Assembly: GCA_002353825.1 (NCBI GenBank)
Contig: DEKJ01000026.1
Coordinates: forward strand, 39,803 to 103,802
Direction: 5' to 3'
Length of the DNA: 64,000 nucleotides
Origin: Prevotella sp. UBA2725
Lineage (GTDB): Bacteria; Bacteroidota; Bacteroidia; Bacteroidales; Bacteroidaceae
Of the stretch, positions 8,295 to 16,708 are shown in pieces. Position numbers and translations under genes: made by a program. Under the pieces are notes generated by a model that saw only the letters and a program-made list of their open reading frames with translations, made no database searches and had not been told where the DNA came from. Numbering within the stretch: position 1 is the stretch's first letter; each line of letters opens with the position of its first letter.

Positions 8295-8948
8295 GAGATG
8301 GCTGGGGTGGGTCTTCTCCTTTTCTCTTGCACCAACACCGCTTACGACACTGGCGACTCACGTTACAGTTATCTGCGCACCGACTTTGTCGAGGCGCAGA
8401 CGAACGGTAGCGCTAAGTTTATATCGGCCGTCACCGATGAGAACAAAGCGTTGACTTTTACTAAGCCTCTCTCCGCAAGATGGGCGGTAAAAGCCGACAG
8501 TACTTATCGTGCCTTGCTCTACTATAATCTAAATGCGGATGCAAGTGACTCTACCAAGGTCGAGCCGCTGACAGCACAATACGTCTATACGCTTACTCCT
8601 GCAAAGGTGAAAGAAGAAACTGCCGTACCGACTGATCCTGTCCACTTCGTCAGTACCTGGAAAAGCAGCAACGGTGCATATCTCAACTTTTGTATTGGTG
8701 TAATGACCGGGAAGGCGGACAGTGTAGAGGCCAAACAGACGATAGGCTTGGTTCTTGACAGTATTGCAGAGAAAAACGGTCACCCTAGTTATTATCTGAG
8801 ATTCTCCCACAGTCAGGGCAATGTGCCGCAATACTATACCACAAACATCTATCTCAGTATCCCAACAAAAAAAATGACAACCGGCAGCAGTGTGCGGTTG
8901 TCATTGAATACGTATAAAGGATGGATCTACCGCGAGTTCACGTGGTAG
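8217..8948 (+). CDS. NigD-like lipoprotein with a repeat-interrupted signal peptide
   Basis: The 243-residue protein has a lipobox-like GLLLFSC with Cys38, so it is probably a surface or periplasmic lipoprotein. The mature part (TAYDTGDSRYSYLRTDF... ESKW-type beta segments, SYYLRFSHSQGN) resembles NigD-like proteins of Bacteroidota, a family of unknown function; this assignment is moderate. Residues about 14-27 (LLPPLLGRAGVRLE) are encoded by palindrome copy A4 and put two Arg and one Glu into the hydrophobic stretch. Without them the signal would be MMILKRFKTLLGIL...GLLLFSC. An internal ATG at 8298 would leave only 10 residues before the lipobox Cys. The gene converges on argF' with an 11-bp gap. 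Confidence 0.6.
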   Translation: MMILKRFKTLLGILLPPLLGRAGVRLEMAGVGLLLFSCTNTAYDTGDSRYSYLRTDFVEAQTNGSAKFISAVTDENKALTFTKPLSARWAVKADSTYRALLYYNLNADASDSTKVEPLTAQYVYTLTPAKVKEETAVPTDPVHFVSTWKSSNGAYLNFCIGVMTGKADSVEAKQTIGLVLDSIAEKNGHPSYYLRFSHSQGNVPQYYTTNIYLSIPTKKMTTGSSVRLSLNTYKGWIYREFTW

Positions 8949-8959
8949 CGTTTTTCTCA

Positions 8960-9955
8960 TTAAAGACTTTCTAAGACTCTCTTAAGTACCACCTCAGCCG
9001 AGATCTCACGATTGGCAGCCTCGGGGATAACGAGACTGTGGTCACTCTCAATGACATCGTCGGTCACGATGAGGCCACGACGCACTGGCAGGCAATGCAT
9101 GAAATAGCCATTGTTTGTCCACGACATGTGCTCATCATCGATGGTCCAGGACATATCCTTGGATAAGATCTTACCATAGTCAGCAGGATTCTTCACACCC
9201 GGACAGCTCCAGTTCTTCGCATAGACAAAGTCAGCACCTTCCAATGCCTTGTGCTGATCATACTCTATCGTCGCACCCTGCGTAAATTTCGGATCGAGCT
9301 CGTAACCATCCGGCTGAGAGATAACGAAGTCGACATCGGCCGCATTCATCCACTGAGCGAACGAGTTAGGCACAGCCTGAGGCAAAGCACGGCAATGAGG
9401 AGCCCATGTCATCACAACCTTCGGACGCTTATGGTCGCGCTTCGTTGCCGGATTACTTTGCAGCTCTGTCCATTTTTCATGAATGGTTATGAGATCAGCG
9501 AAAGCCTGCAAGGGGTGGACAGTAGCCGTCTCCATAGCCACCACCGGACGACCCGAATATTTCACAAATTGGTTGACGATGGTCTCGGCATAGTCGTAGT
9601 CGCGGTCCTTGAGGCCTGCAAATGAGCGCACGGCAATGATATCGCAATAACAGCCCATCACGGGGATGGCCTCGAGCAGATGCTCACTCTTGTCGCCATC
9701 CATAATGACGCCCCGCTCCGTCTCAAGCTTCCATGCACCCGCATTGACATCGAGCACGATGACGTTCATACCCAGGTTCATCGCCGCCTTCTGGGTAGAG
9801 AGGCGCGTACGAAGTGAGTTATTGAAGAAGATCATCAACAAGGTCTTGTTCTTACCGAGCTGCTGATAGCCAAACCGGTTCTGTTTCACCTCCAATGCTT
9901 CCTTCAAGGCAGCATCCAGGTTCCCAATGTCTTGTACGTTGAAAAATGTATGCAT
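8960..9955 (-). CDS. argF': N-acylornithine (acetyl- or succinyl-) carbamoyltransferase
   Basis: The 331-residue transcarbamylase belongs to the Bacteroidota/Xanthomonas branch that carbamoylates an N-acylated ornithine instead of free ornithine. It has FFNNSLRTRLST (carbamoyl-phosphate loop, residues about 43-54), METATVHPLQAFADL and the C-terminal FMHCLPVRRG. As I recall, B. fragilis SOTCase (succinylornithine) has Pro at position 90 and Xanthomonas AOTCase (acetylornithine) has Glu at the equivalent place. Here residue 90 in GDKSEHLLEA is Ser, so the acyl group cannot be assigned. It is the second gene after proA, 48 bp downstream. Confidence 0.9.
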   Translation of the reverse strand: MHTFFNVQDIGNLDAALKEALEVKQNRFGYQQLGKNKTLLMIFFNNSLRTRLSTQKAAMNLGMNVIVLDVNAGAWKLETERGVIMDGDKSEHLLEAIPVMGCYCDIIAVRSFAGLKDRDYDYAETIVNQFVKYSGRPVVAMETATVHPLQAFADLITIHEKWTELQSNPATKRDHKRPKVVMTWAPHCRALPQAVPNSFAQWMNAADVDFVISQPDGYELDPKFTQGATIEYDQHKALEGADFVYAKNWSCPGVKNPADYGKILSKDMSWTIDDEHMSWTNNGYFMHCLPVRRGLIVTDDVIESDHSLVIPEAANREISAEVVLKRVLESL

Positions 9956-9973
9956 ATCTTTATTCTAGTTTAT

Positions 9974-10005
9974 AACTCCTAACTCCTATCTCCTAACTCC
10001 TAACT
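9974..10005 (-). repeat. Heptamer tandem repeat (AGGAGTT on the minus strand, about 4.6 units) in the proA-argF' gap
   Basis: On the plus strand the units AACTCCT, AACTCCT, ATCTCCT, AACTCCT and AACT run without interruption up to the proA stop codon. On the mRNA this gives four AGGAG cores 20-45 nt before the argF' start codon, too far for a normal ribosome-binding site. Confidence 0.9.
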
Positions 10006-11254
10006 AAATTCTAATCTGACCATTTCCTTCTATGAGCCACTTGTAGGTCGTAATCTCTTCCAAAGCCATCGGGCCACGGGCACCCAACTTCTGTGTGGAG
10101 ATGCCAATCTCTGCACCCAAGCCAAACTGAGCGCCATCAGTAAAACTCGTCGGCGCATTGACGTAGACACAGGCTGCATCCACCATTTGTTCAAAACGTT
10201 GCGCATGGACTTTATCCTCCGTGACGATACTCTCACTGTGTCCACTGCCATAGGTGGCAATATGCTGCAGAGCCTCATCAAGATTATCCACGGTGCAGAC
10301 ACCCATCTGCATGCTCAGCCACTCAGTGTACCACACATCCGGATCACTGACCTGCACAAGCAAGTCGTCGGGATAATTACCCTCAAGTGCTTCATAGGCA
10401 CGACTGTCAGCATGGAGCTTCACGCCTTTTGGTGCCATAGGTGCGACAAGCGCAGGAAGGTCTTGCAGACGATGGCTGTTTATCAATAAGGTATCGAGCG
10501 TGTTGCAGACCGTGCAGCGTCGTGTCTTCGCATTGTCAACGATCCGCTTACCCTTCTCCAAATCACCCGTCTCATCGAAGTAGCAATGCACGACTCCCGC
10601 ACCCGTCTCGATGACCGGTACCTTTGCTGTGTCGCGCACGAAACTAATCAATCGCTTGCTACCACGCGGAATACAAAGATCGATGTAACCTACTGCCGTA
10701 AGCATGGCGCCTGTTGCCTCATGCGTTGCCGGCAAGAGTTCAACTACATGCGTATCGACGCCATACTTCTTCAGCACCGCATGGATGACCGCCACCTCTG
10801 CCCGGTTTGTACCATCGGCTTCTTTACCACCCTTCAGAACAGCGGCATTGCCACTCTTGAAGCAGAGCGAGAAGACATCAAAGGTGACATTAGGCCGCGC
10901 CTCGAAGATCATACCGATGACACCGAACGGTACACTGACTCGTTTCAGATGCAAGCCATTGTCCAACGTCTTGTCTTTCAACACACGACCTAAAGGTGAA
11001 GGAAGTGTCGCAACATGCCGCATGTCGTTAGCGATATCCTTCAAGCGTTGCGGTGTCAAGAGCAAACGGTCATAAAAAGCATAGTCCTTGCCTGCCTTCT
11101 CCAAGTCGTCAGCATTAGCCTTTAATATCTCGTCCTGATGCTGGTCAATGGCATCGGCAACAGCATTGAGGATCTCATTGCGTTGCGCATCGCTGAGAAG
11201 CACTAATGTCTTCGATGCTTCCTTAACAGCCTTGAATGTATCTTGCAAACTCAT
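10004..11254 (-). CDS. proA: Glutamate-5-semialdehyde dehydrogenase (gamma-glutamyl phosphate reductase)
   Basis: The 416-residue member of the aldehyde dehydrogenase superfamily reduces gamma-glutamyl phosphate to glutamate semialdehyde in proline synthesis. Diagnostic stretches are VPFGVIGMIFEARPNVT, CFKSGNAAVLKGGKEA and the catalytic Cys in TRRCTVCNTLDTLL. It is transcribed with argF' and lies apart from proB and proC, which sit in the argR cluster 9 kb away. The upstream region carries a -7 promoter element and a 14-mer also found upstream of argR, suggesting shared arginine control. Confidence 0.95.
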   Translation of the reverse strand: MSLQDTFKAVKEASKTLVLLSDAQRNEILNAVADAIDQHQDEILKANADDLEKAGKDYAFYDRLLLTPQRLKDIANDMRHVATLPSPLGRVLKDKTLDNGLHLKRVSVPFGVIGMIFEARPNVTFDVFSLCFKSGNAAVLKGGKEADGTNRAEVAVIHAVLKKYGVDTHVVELLPATHEATGAMLTAVGYIDLCIPRGSKRLISFVRDTAKVPVIETGAGVVHCYFDETGDLEKGKRIVDNAKTRRCTVCNTLDTLLINSHRLQDLPALVAPMAPKGVKLHADSRAYEALEGNYPDDLLVQVSDPDVWYTEWLSMQMGVCTVDNLDEALQHIATYGSGHSESIVTEDKVHAQRFEQMVDAACVYVNAPTSFTDGAQFGLGAEIGISTQKLGARGPMALEEITTYKWLIEGNGQIRI

Positions 11255-11309
11255 TATCTTTTCTTATAATATATTCCTGTATTCTTTCTCTATGAATATC
11301 TTCTGCTTG

Positions 11310-11317
11310 CAAATTTA
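11310..11317 (-). promoter_or_regulatory. Candidate -7 promoter element (TAAATTTG) for proA-argF'
   Basis: Matches TAnnTTTG on the minus strand, 56 bp before the proA start codon. No well-placed -33 TTG is seen. Confidence 0.5.
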
Positions 11318-11364
11318 ACGAAAAAGGCGGAGATAATGAAACAATTATCACATTATTTTGCTGT

Positions 11365-11378
11365 AAATATGCAATTAT
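11365..11378. promoter_or_regulatory. Candidate ArgR operator (AAATATGCAATTAT) upstream of proA
   Basis: This exact 14-mer also occurs at 26494-26507 upstream of argR. Next to it TTGC and GCAA form an inverted repeat. Both loci are arginine/proline transcription starts, so a shared repressor site is likely; ArgR as the protein is inference. Confidence 0.5.
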
Positions 11379-11451
11379 GAAAGATTATTGTATATTCTTC
11401 CATAATAGATGTTTAAAATGACATTATAGGTTCTATTACGAGAAATTGTCG

Positions 11452-11459
11452 TAACTTTG
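11452..11459 (+). promoter_or_regulatory. -7 promoter element (TAACTTTG) of the ECF sigma gene
   Basis: Exact match to TAnnTTTG only 8 bp before the ATG at 11468, so the predicted mRNA is leaderless or nearly so. Confidence 0.6.
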
Positions 11460-11467
11460 CAATTGTT

Positions 11468-11971
11468 ATGCCAACGCTTACAGAGACATCGTTCGAGGAG
11501 ATCTTTCGTCAGTTGTACGAACCCCTCTACTATTATGCCTACGACATTCTTGGCGACTCAGACCTTGCCAAGGATGTGGTGAGCGATGTCTTTGCATCTG
11601 TCTGGCAACGGCACAACGAGATGGAAGTCTCCACGATAAAGAACTATCTTTACGTTTGTGTCCATAATCATGCTATCGACAAGGCCAAAGGTAAAGGCTC
11701 TTTGCCAACCGCCCCCATCAATGACAATCTTTCAAACATGGATGACGATGCCGAGGCTATAGTGAACGAACAAGAACAGATTTATGCCTTACAACATGCA
11801 CTGCAACAGCTCTCCCCTAACAGCCGCAAGATTCTTACAGCCCGATACGAACAAGGCATGAGCATCCAAGAGACTGCCAAAGCATTTGACATGAGCATTG
11901 ATGGTGTGAAGAAAAGCGTTTATCGTAGTCTGAAGATGCTCCGAGCTCTGTTAAGGGTTAAAAAAGAGTAA
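11468..11971 (+). CDS. ECF-family RNA polymerase sigma factor (SusCD-associated type)
   Basis: The 167-residue protein has sigma region 2 (IFRQLYEPLYYYAYDILGD... DVFASVWQRH, residues about 11-55) and region 4 (LSPNSRKILTARYEQGMSIQETAKAFDMS, about 118-146, followed by VKKSVYRSLKMLRALL). It is the Bacteroidota FecI-like type that directs RNA polymerase to a neighbouring SusC/SusD locus. The FecR anti-sigma gene follows after about 100 bp, then the transporter genes. In known pairs the signal comes from the N-terminal STN domain of the SusC protein, which is present here. Confidence 0.93.
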   Translation: MPTLTETSFEEIFRQLYEPLYYYAYDILGDSDLAKDVVSDVFASVWQRHNEMEVSTIKNYLYVCVHNHAIDKAKGKGSLPTAPINDNLSNMDDDAEAIVNEQEQIYALQHALQQLSPNSRKILTARYEQGMSIQETAKAFDMSIDGVKKSVYRSLKMLRALLRVKKE

Positions 11972-12073
11972 CGATTGTCCACTCATTATATAATATCTAG
12001 TATAAGATAAAGAAAAACAGAAAAACTTTTAGGAACGAGAATTCAAGAATGGCGTAAAGAAAATATAAGCGAA

Positions 12074-13069
12074 ATGAGCGAGAAAAGCAAGAACATATTA
12101 CGCAAGGCTCTTCAGCGTGAGCATGCACCCAAGCCGGATGTAGACGAAGCCTGGCAGGATCTTTCTGCCCGGTTACATCTTTCATCTCCTGTTGCAGAAG
12201 AAGAGAAGCACACAACGCACAAACTCAAATGGATAAGCTATGCCCTCAAAGGTATAGCAGCTACCGCAGCAATTCTCCTCGTCGTCCGCTTGTTTTTCCC
12301 AAGCATCCAGTTATCAACATCCCGTCATTCTTCGACCGTTCTTTCTCCAATAGCTCAACGAGTAGAGACAAGGACGGCCCATCATAACGTTGCCTCTTCC
12401 AAGACACAGCTATCGAAAGACTCAACCAATATCACTGCCTCTTCTCCGACTGTCAATCTAAAGACGGCAAGAGCCGAAATACGCCACGCCCAACTTCCCG
12501 ATGGATCGTCAGTATGGTTGAACGCAGAAAGCAAATTGGCTTACACACAATTATCCAATGGCACAAGGAGAGTTACCCTGCAAGGTGAGGGCTATTTTGA
12601 AGTCAAGCACGATGCGCAGCATCCTTTCATCATTGAGACGGGAGGCATCACAGTACGTGACCTCGGCACAGCTTTTAATATCCAGTCTTATTCCGGACGC
12701 CCAGTCAGTGTGAGTGTTATCAGCGGTAGCGTGAGCGTCCTGGCGAATAGCAAGGGCTATACTTTACGGCACTCCCAGCAACTGACCATCAAGAACACTG
12801 GCTGCGAATTATCCACCGTCGATACCTATCCTCTGACCCAATGGAAAGAAGGGCTGTTCTATTTCCACGAGACAGCTCTGAAAGATGTCATTAGTGAGAT
12901 AGCACGCTGGTATGGAGTGAATGTCGTCATTGAGCAAACTGCCAATGTCAATATGCAGGTACATTTTGTCGGTAGTAGAAAAGCAACACTTACCAAGACC
13001 TTGCAGGACCTTGACGACATCGACGGTGTTCAGATGGAGCTCCGCGACGGAGCGATCACCGTAAAATAA
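12074..13069 (+). CDS. FecR-family anti-sigma factor
   Basis: The 331-residue protein has a cytoplasmic N-terminus (about 1-50) and one membrane segment (about 54-76, ALKGIAATAAILLVVRLFF). A periplasmic FecR domain follows (AEIRHAQLPDGSSVWLNAES, LQGEGYFEV, VRDLGTAFNI, VISGSVSV), then a C-terminal DUF4974-like domain (KEGLFYFHETALKDVISEI... YGVNVVIE). It should hold the adjacent ECF sigma factor inactive until the SusC STN domain signals substrate uptake. It sits between sigma and susC genes in the usual order. Confidence 0.93.
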   Translation: MSEKSKNILRKALQREHAPKPDVDEAWQDLSARLHLSSPVAEEEKHTTHKLKWISYALKGIAATAAILLVVRLFFPSIQLSTSRHSSTVLSPIAQRVETRTAHHNVASSKTQLSKDSTNITASSPTVNLKTARAEIRHAQLPDGSSVWLNAESKLAYTQLSNGTRRVTLQGEGYFEVKHDAQHPFIIETGGITVRDLGTAFNIQSYSGRPVSVSVISGSVSVLANSKGYTLRHSQQLTIKNTGCELSTVDTYPLTQWKEGLFYFHETALKDVISEIARWYGVNVVIEQTANVNMQVHFVGSRKATLTKTLQDLDDIDGVQMELRDGAITVK

Positions 13070-13168
13070 CTTTTTCATATTTTCTTCTCTTTTCGTGTCC
13101 ACTTTTTACGATTTTAGAGTAATAAGTGAAAAGAAGTAAGTTAAACCATTAAATAAGTAACAGTGTAA

Positions 13169-16100
13169 ATGAAGAGAGATCGAAAGAAACTATTGCTTCT
13201 ACTGTGCTGTCTGTTTGTGTTTGCAATACAGGCAACAGCACAAGGAAAGCGTGTGACGCTAAAGAGTAACGCCATTTCTTTGCCTACGGCACTCTACGAA
13301 ATGGAGAAACAAAATGGTTACTACAAAATCAACTACAATTATTCCGATTTGAAGGATATCCAGGTCGCTGCTGACATCAATGACCTGGATGTCCCCACGG
13401 CTGTCAACCACCTCATTGCCGGCAAAGGACTGACAGCTGTTATCAAAGGGCAAACTATCACCCTCAAGAAAGCACAGACCTCAGACGTAAGCCAAAGAAA
13501 GACAGACGTCAGCGGTGAACTCTTAGATGACAATGGCGAGCCGCTCATCGGAGCAAGTGTGCGTATAACTGGCACTTCTCTCGGCACCATCACAGATCAG
13601 AACGGACACTTCCAATTGAGCAACGTGCCGGAAGGAGCCGTGATAGAATACAGTTATCTCGGCATGAAAACTTTACGGCGCAAGGCGAGTGCCGGACCTG
13701 TGAAGATCATCCTCCAGCATGACGACCACACGCTCAACGACGTCATCGTCACCGGTTATCAGACCTTGAAGCGTGAAGACGCTACCGGCGCCTTCCAACA
13801 AATAACAGAAAAAGATCTGGACAACCGCTACACAGGTGACGTGACAAGTAACCTCGAAGGCAAGATTGCAGGACTGGTGCAATACGACAATGGCATATCT
13901 AATCAGATAACCATCCGTGGTATCAGCACACTCTCAGCAAGTACCTCACCACTGATCGTTGTCAACGGTCTGCCTATCTCAGGTAGTCTTGAAGACATCA
14001 ACCCCTACGATATCGCTTCTATCACCGTACTCAAAGACGCCGCCGCAGCAGCTATCTATGGTGCACGTGCCTCCAACGGTGTCATTGTCGTAGTGACTAA
14101 GAAAGCCACGAAAGAAAAACTACAGGCTGACTTCAACGCGGATCTCAACATCTCAGAGAAGCCCAACTACAGCAACTTCGGCTATGCCTCGGCTGCGGAA
14201 GAGATTGAACTGATGGAGGACAACTTCAACTATTTGCTCAAAAACGATGAGGATTCATTCAGCAGTCTCAAGAGCAGTTTCGACCGGTATAAAGGCTGTG
14301 GCTATTCTCCGATGATGCAACTGCTCATGCGCCACTATGAAGGGACTATCTCTGATGATGAATATGCTACGACTAAGAATAAGTGGAGCACGCACAACTA
14401 TAAGAAAGAATGGCAAGATCTCATGCTCCGCAACCAGATAACGCAGCAGTATAATCTCGCGCTCCGCACAAAAGGCAAATATCTCAACTCCTCAATCAGT
14501 GTCAACTTCAAGTCGGACAACACAGGAATGACAGGTCTGTACGACCGCACGCTCACCGGCAACTACGACGGATTGTTGAAAGTCACATCCTGGATGGGAA
14601 TGTCTTTCGGTCTCTATGTCGAAAGTGAGCGGTCTAAGAGCCGCATGGATATGTTTGGCCTGGAGGGTATCAATTCGTTCAACAACTATGAGACGATGTG
14701 GGCTGACGACGGCACGCCCCTTTCCCGAAAAGGCGTGGTAGACCTCAATGAACCCAATCTTAGCAACAAGGCTTACGGACTGAAGAGCGAAGCTTTCGTT
14801 CTCCAAGACGAAATCAACCATAACTTCCGCCATACCCGCAGCACCTTGCTCCGTCCCTACGTGAAATTAGACGTACACCCCATTGATGGCTTAGATGTCA
14901 GCGGACAGTTCCAATATGAGGATCGCTATACCAAGCAGGAAGGTCTCTACGATGCTAACTCCTACACCATGCGCCACCTCTATAACCTCTATACCTATAA
15001 AGGCAAGCACTATCTGCCCGAAGGCGGACTGCTTGACCTCTATACATTGGATGGTGGCTATTATACCTTCCGTACACAGGCTACCTATAATCATACGTTT
15101 GCCGAAAAGCACGCTATCGAAGGTGTAGCTGGTTTCGAGTTTCGGCAGACACACAGCCGCTCGACAAGCAATGAGCAGGTCGGGTATGATGATCAGACTC
15201 AGACCAACTCAACTTACATGACCAACCTCTACGATTTGTACAAGTTGCAGCATTCGGACATCTCAAATGCCTACTCTCCCACCGGATACCGGATTAAGGA
15301 CTTTACATCAACCGACTATCTCCATCGGTTCTATTCTTATTATTTCACAGGCAACTACACCTACGACAGCCGCTACAGCCTGTCTGCCTCCTATCGTGTC
15401 GACAAGACCGACCTCTTCGGCAGTGACCCCAAGTTCCGTGGACGCCCATTGTGGTCGGTCGGTGCCAGTTGGAATCTCAACAATGAGAAATGGATGAAGG
15501 ATATCTCGTGGATCAACATGCTGAAGTTACGCGCCAGCTATGGTCTGACAGGAAACATCAATACGAACTATACCTCTTATCTGACAGCCAAAATCTCTAC
15601 AGAAAATATCTACGGCGGCAAGAAAGCGGTACTGCTCACTCCGCCTAACGACCAGTTACGCTGGGAGAAGACAGCATCGTGGAACTTTGGTGCCGACTTC
15701 AGCCTCTTCGACAACCGGCTGCGAGGCTCACTCGACTACTATCTGAAGAACTCCTCAGATGTGCTCTCTACGACGGATGTTGACCCGACTATCGGTTGGG
15801 ACGAACTTACCATCAACAATGCCAAGATCCGCAACCAGGGTGTAGAGCTCCAGTTATCTGCTGATATTCTGCGTGCCCGTCGTCGTGAAGACTGGGGGGT
15901 AAGCGCGGACTTCTCCATCGCTTACAACAGTAACAAGGTGACCGCCATCAATCATGAAATCACAAGTGGCTACGAGGCTCTGAAGAGCAGCACCTATCAT
16001 CTTAACAAGCCTGTGCACTCCCTTTACAGCATGCGCTTCGGCGGCATAGCATTAGATGAAGACGGCAACCAGCAGTGCTATTTCATCAAGGCTGACGGTA

Positions 16101-16672
16101 CTAAGATTGCAGCCGCTACCTTTGAGAGCAGTTTCGAGGCAGCGGATGCCGTATACAGCGGCTCGCTCGATCCTAAGGTGAGTGCTTCTCTGACACCGAC
16201 CATCACCTGGCGCGGCTTCTCGCTCTCTGCCATGATGGTCTGCTACCTCGGTCATTACATGCGTATCAATGCCAACGACTGGACCATCCAAATGGGTACA
16301 GAATATGAAGAACCTGTCTATAGCAATATGCTCAACTACTGGCATAGCAGCGACCCAACGGCTTATCTTGCCAACGGCCGCCCGGCTTATAACATGCGAA
16401 TGTACGACGATGATCCCGCCTTTTTCGATTTCAACGTCGTGCATGCCGATTACATGAAGATGCGTACACTTGTGCTTGGCTATACCTTCCCTTCAGAGAT
16501 CTGCAGGAAGATAGGTGTCGGCAGACTGCGGCTGCGCGTACAGATGAACAACGTGTTCACATGGGCACGCAACTCGAAGAATATCGACCCGGAGAGTGTT
16601 GACCCTTATAGCGGACAGACACTGCTCCGTACACCGAGAAGCTACACAATGAGTCTGAGCGTCAACTTTTAA
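13169..16672 (+). CDS. SusC/RagA-type TonB-linked outer-membrane transporter with STN signalling domain
   Basis: The 1167-residue protein has a signal peptide (about 1-25), an STN (secretin/TonB N-terminal) signalling domain (about 30-98), and a carboxypeptidase-like regulatory domain (VSGELLDDNGEPLIGASV onward, about 113-185). The TonB plug follows, with DVIVTGYQT and the SusC signature LKDAAAAAIYGARASNGVIVV, then a large barrel ending MSLSVNF. It imports a bound ligand with the SusD protein encoded 36 bp downstream. The STN domain fits control by the preceding ECF/FecR pair. No glycoside hydrolase is nearby, so the substrate is unknown and may not be a glycan. Confidence 0.95.
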   Translation: MKRDRKKLLLLLCCLFVFAIQATAQGKRVTLKSNAISLPTALYEMEKQNGYYKINYNYSDLKDIQVAADINDLDVPTAVNHLIAGKGLTAVIKGQTITLKKAQTSDVSQRKTDVSGELLDDNGEPLIGASVRITGTSLGTITDQNGHFQLSNVPEGAVIEYSYLGMKTLRRKASAGPVKIILQHDDHTLNDVIVTGYQTLKREDATGAFQQITEKDLDNRYTGDVTSNLEGKIAGLVQYDNGISNQITIRGISTLSASTSPLIVVNGLPISGSLEDINPYDIASITVLKDAAAAAIYGARASNGVIVVVTKKATKEKLQADFNADLNISEKPNYSNFGYASAAEEIELMEDNFNYLLKNDEDSFSSLKSSFDRYKGCGYSPMMQLLMRHYEGTISDDEYATTKNKWSTHNYKKEWQDLMLRNQITQQYNLALRTKGKYLNSSISVNFKSDNTGMTGLYDRTLTGNYDGLLKVTSWMGMSFGLYVESERSKSRMDMFGLEGINSFNNYETMWADDGTPLSRKGVVDLNEPNLSNKAYGLKSEAFVLQDEINHNFRHTRSTLLRPYVKLDVHPIDGLDVSGQFQYEDRYTKQEGLYDANSYTMRHLYNLYTYKGKHYLPEGGLLDLYTLDGGYYTFRTQATYNHTFAEKHAIEGVAGFEFRQTHSRSTSNEQVGYDDQTQTNSTYMTNLYDLYKLQHSDISNAYSPTGYRIKDFTSTDYLHRFYSYYFTGNYTYDSRYSLSASYRVDKTDLFGSDPKFRGRPLWSVGASWNLNNEKWMKDISWINMLKLRASYGLTGNINTNYTSYLTAKISTENIYGGKKAVLLTPPNDQLRWEKTASWNFGADFSLFDNRLRGSLDYYLKNSSDVLSTTDVDPTIGWDELTINNAKIRNQGVELQLSADILRARRREDWGVSADFSIAYNSNKVTAINHEITSGYEALKSSTYHLNKPVHSLYSMRFGGIALDEDGNQQCYFIKADGTKIAAATFESSFEAADAVYSGSLDPKVSASLTPTITWRGFSLSAMMVCYLGHYMRINANDWTIQMGTEYEEPVYSNMLNYWHSSDPTAYLANGRPAYNMRMYDDDPAFFDFNVVHADYMKMRTLVLGYTFPSEICRKIGVGRLRLRVQMNNVFTWARNSKNIDPESVDPYSGQTLLRTPRSYTMSLSVNF

Positions 16673-16708
16673 TAATCCCAGTTCCAACGAAAATACATTG
16701 AAGTTACA

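Noticed and set aside
11979..12073. Regulatory RNA between sigma and anti-sigma genes
   Set aside because: The gap is short and A-rich; I see no stable stem or conserved motif.
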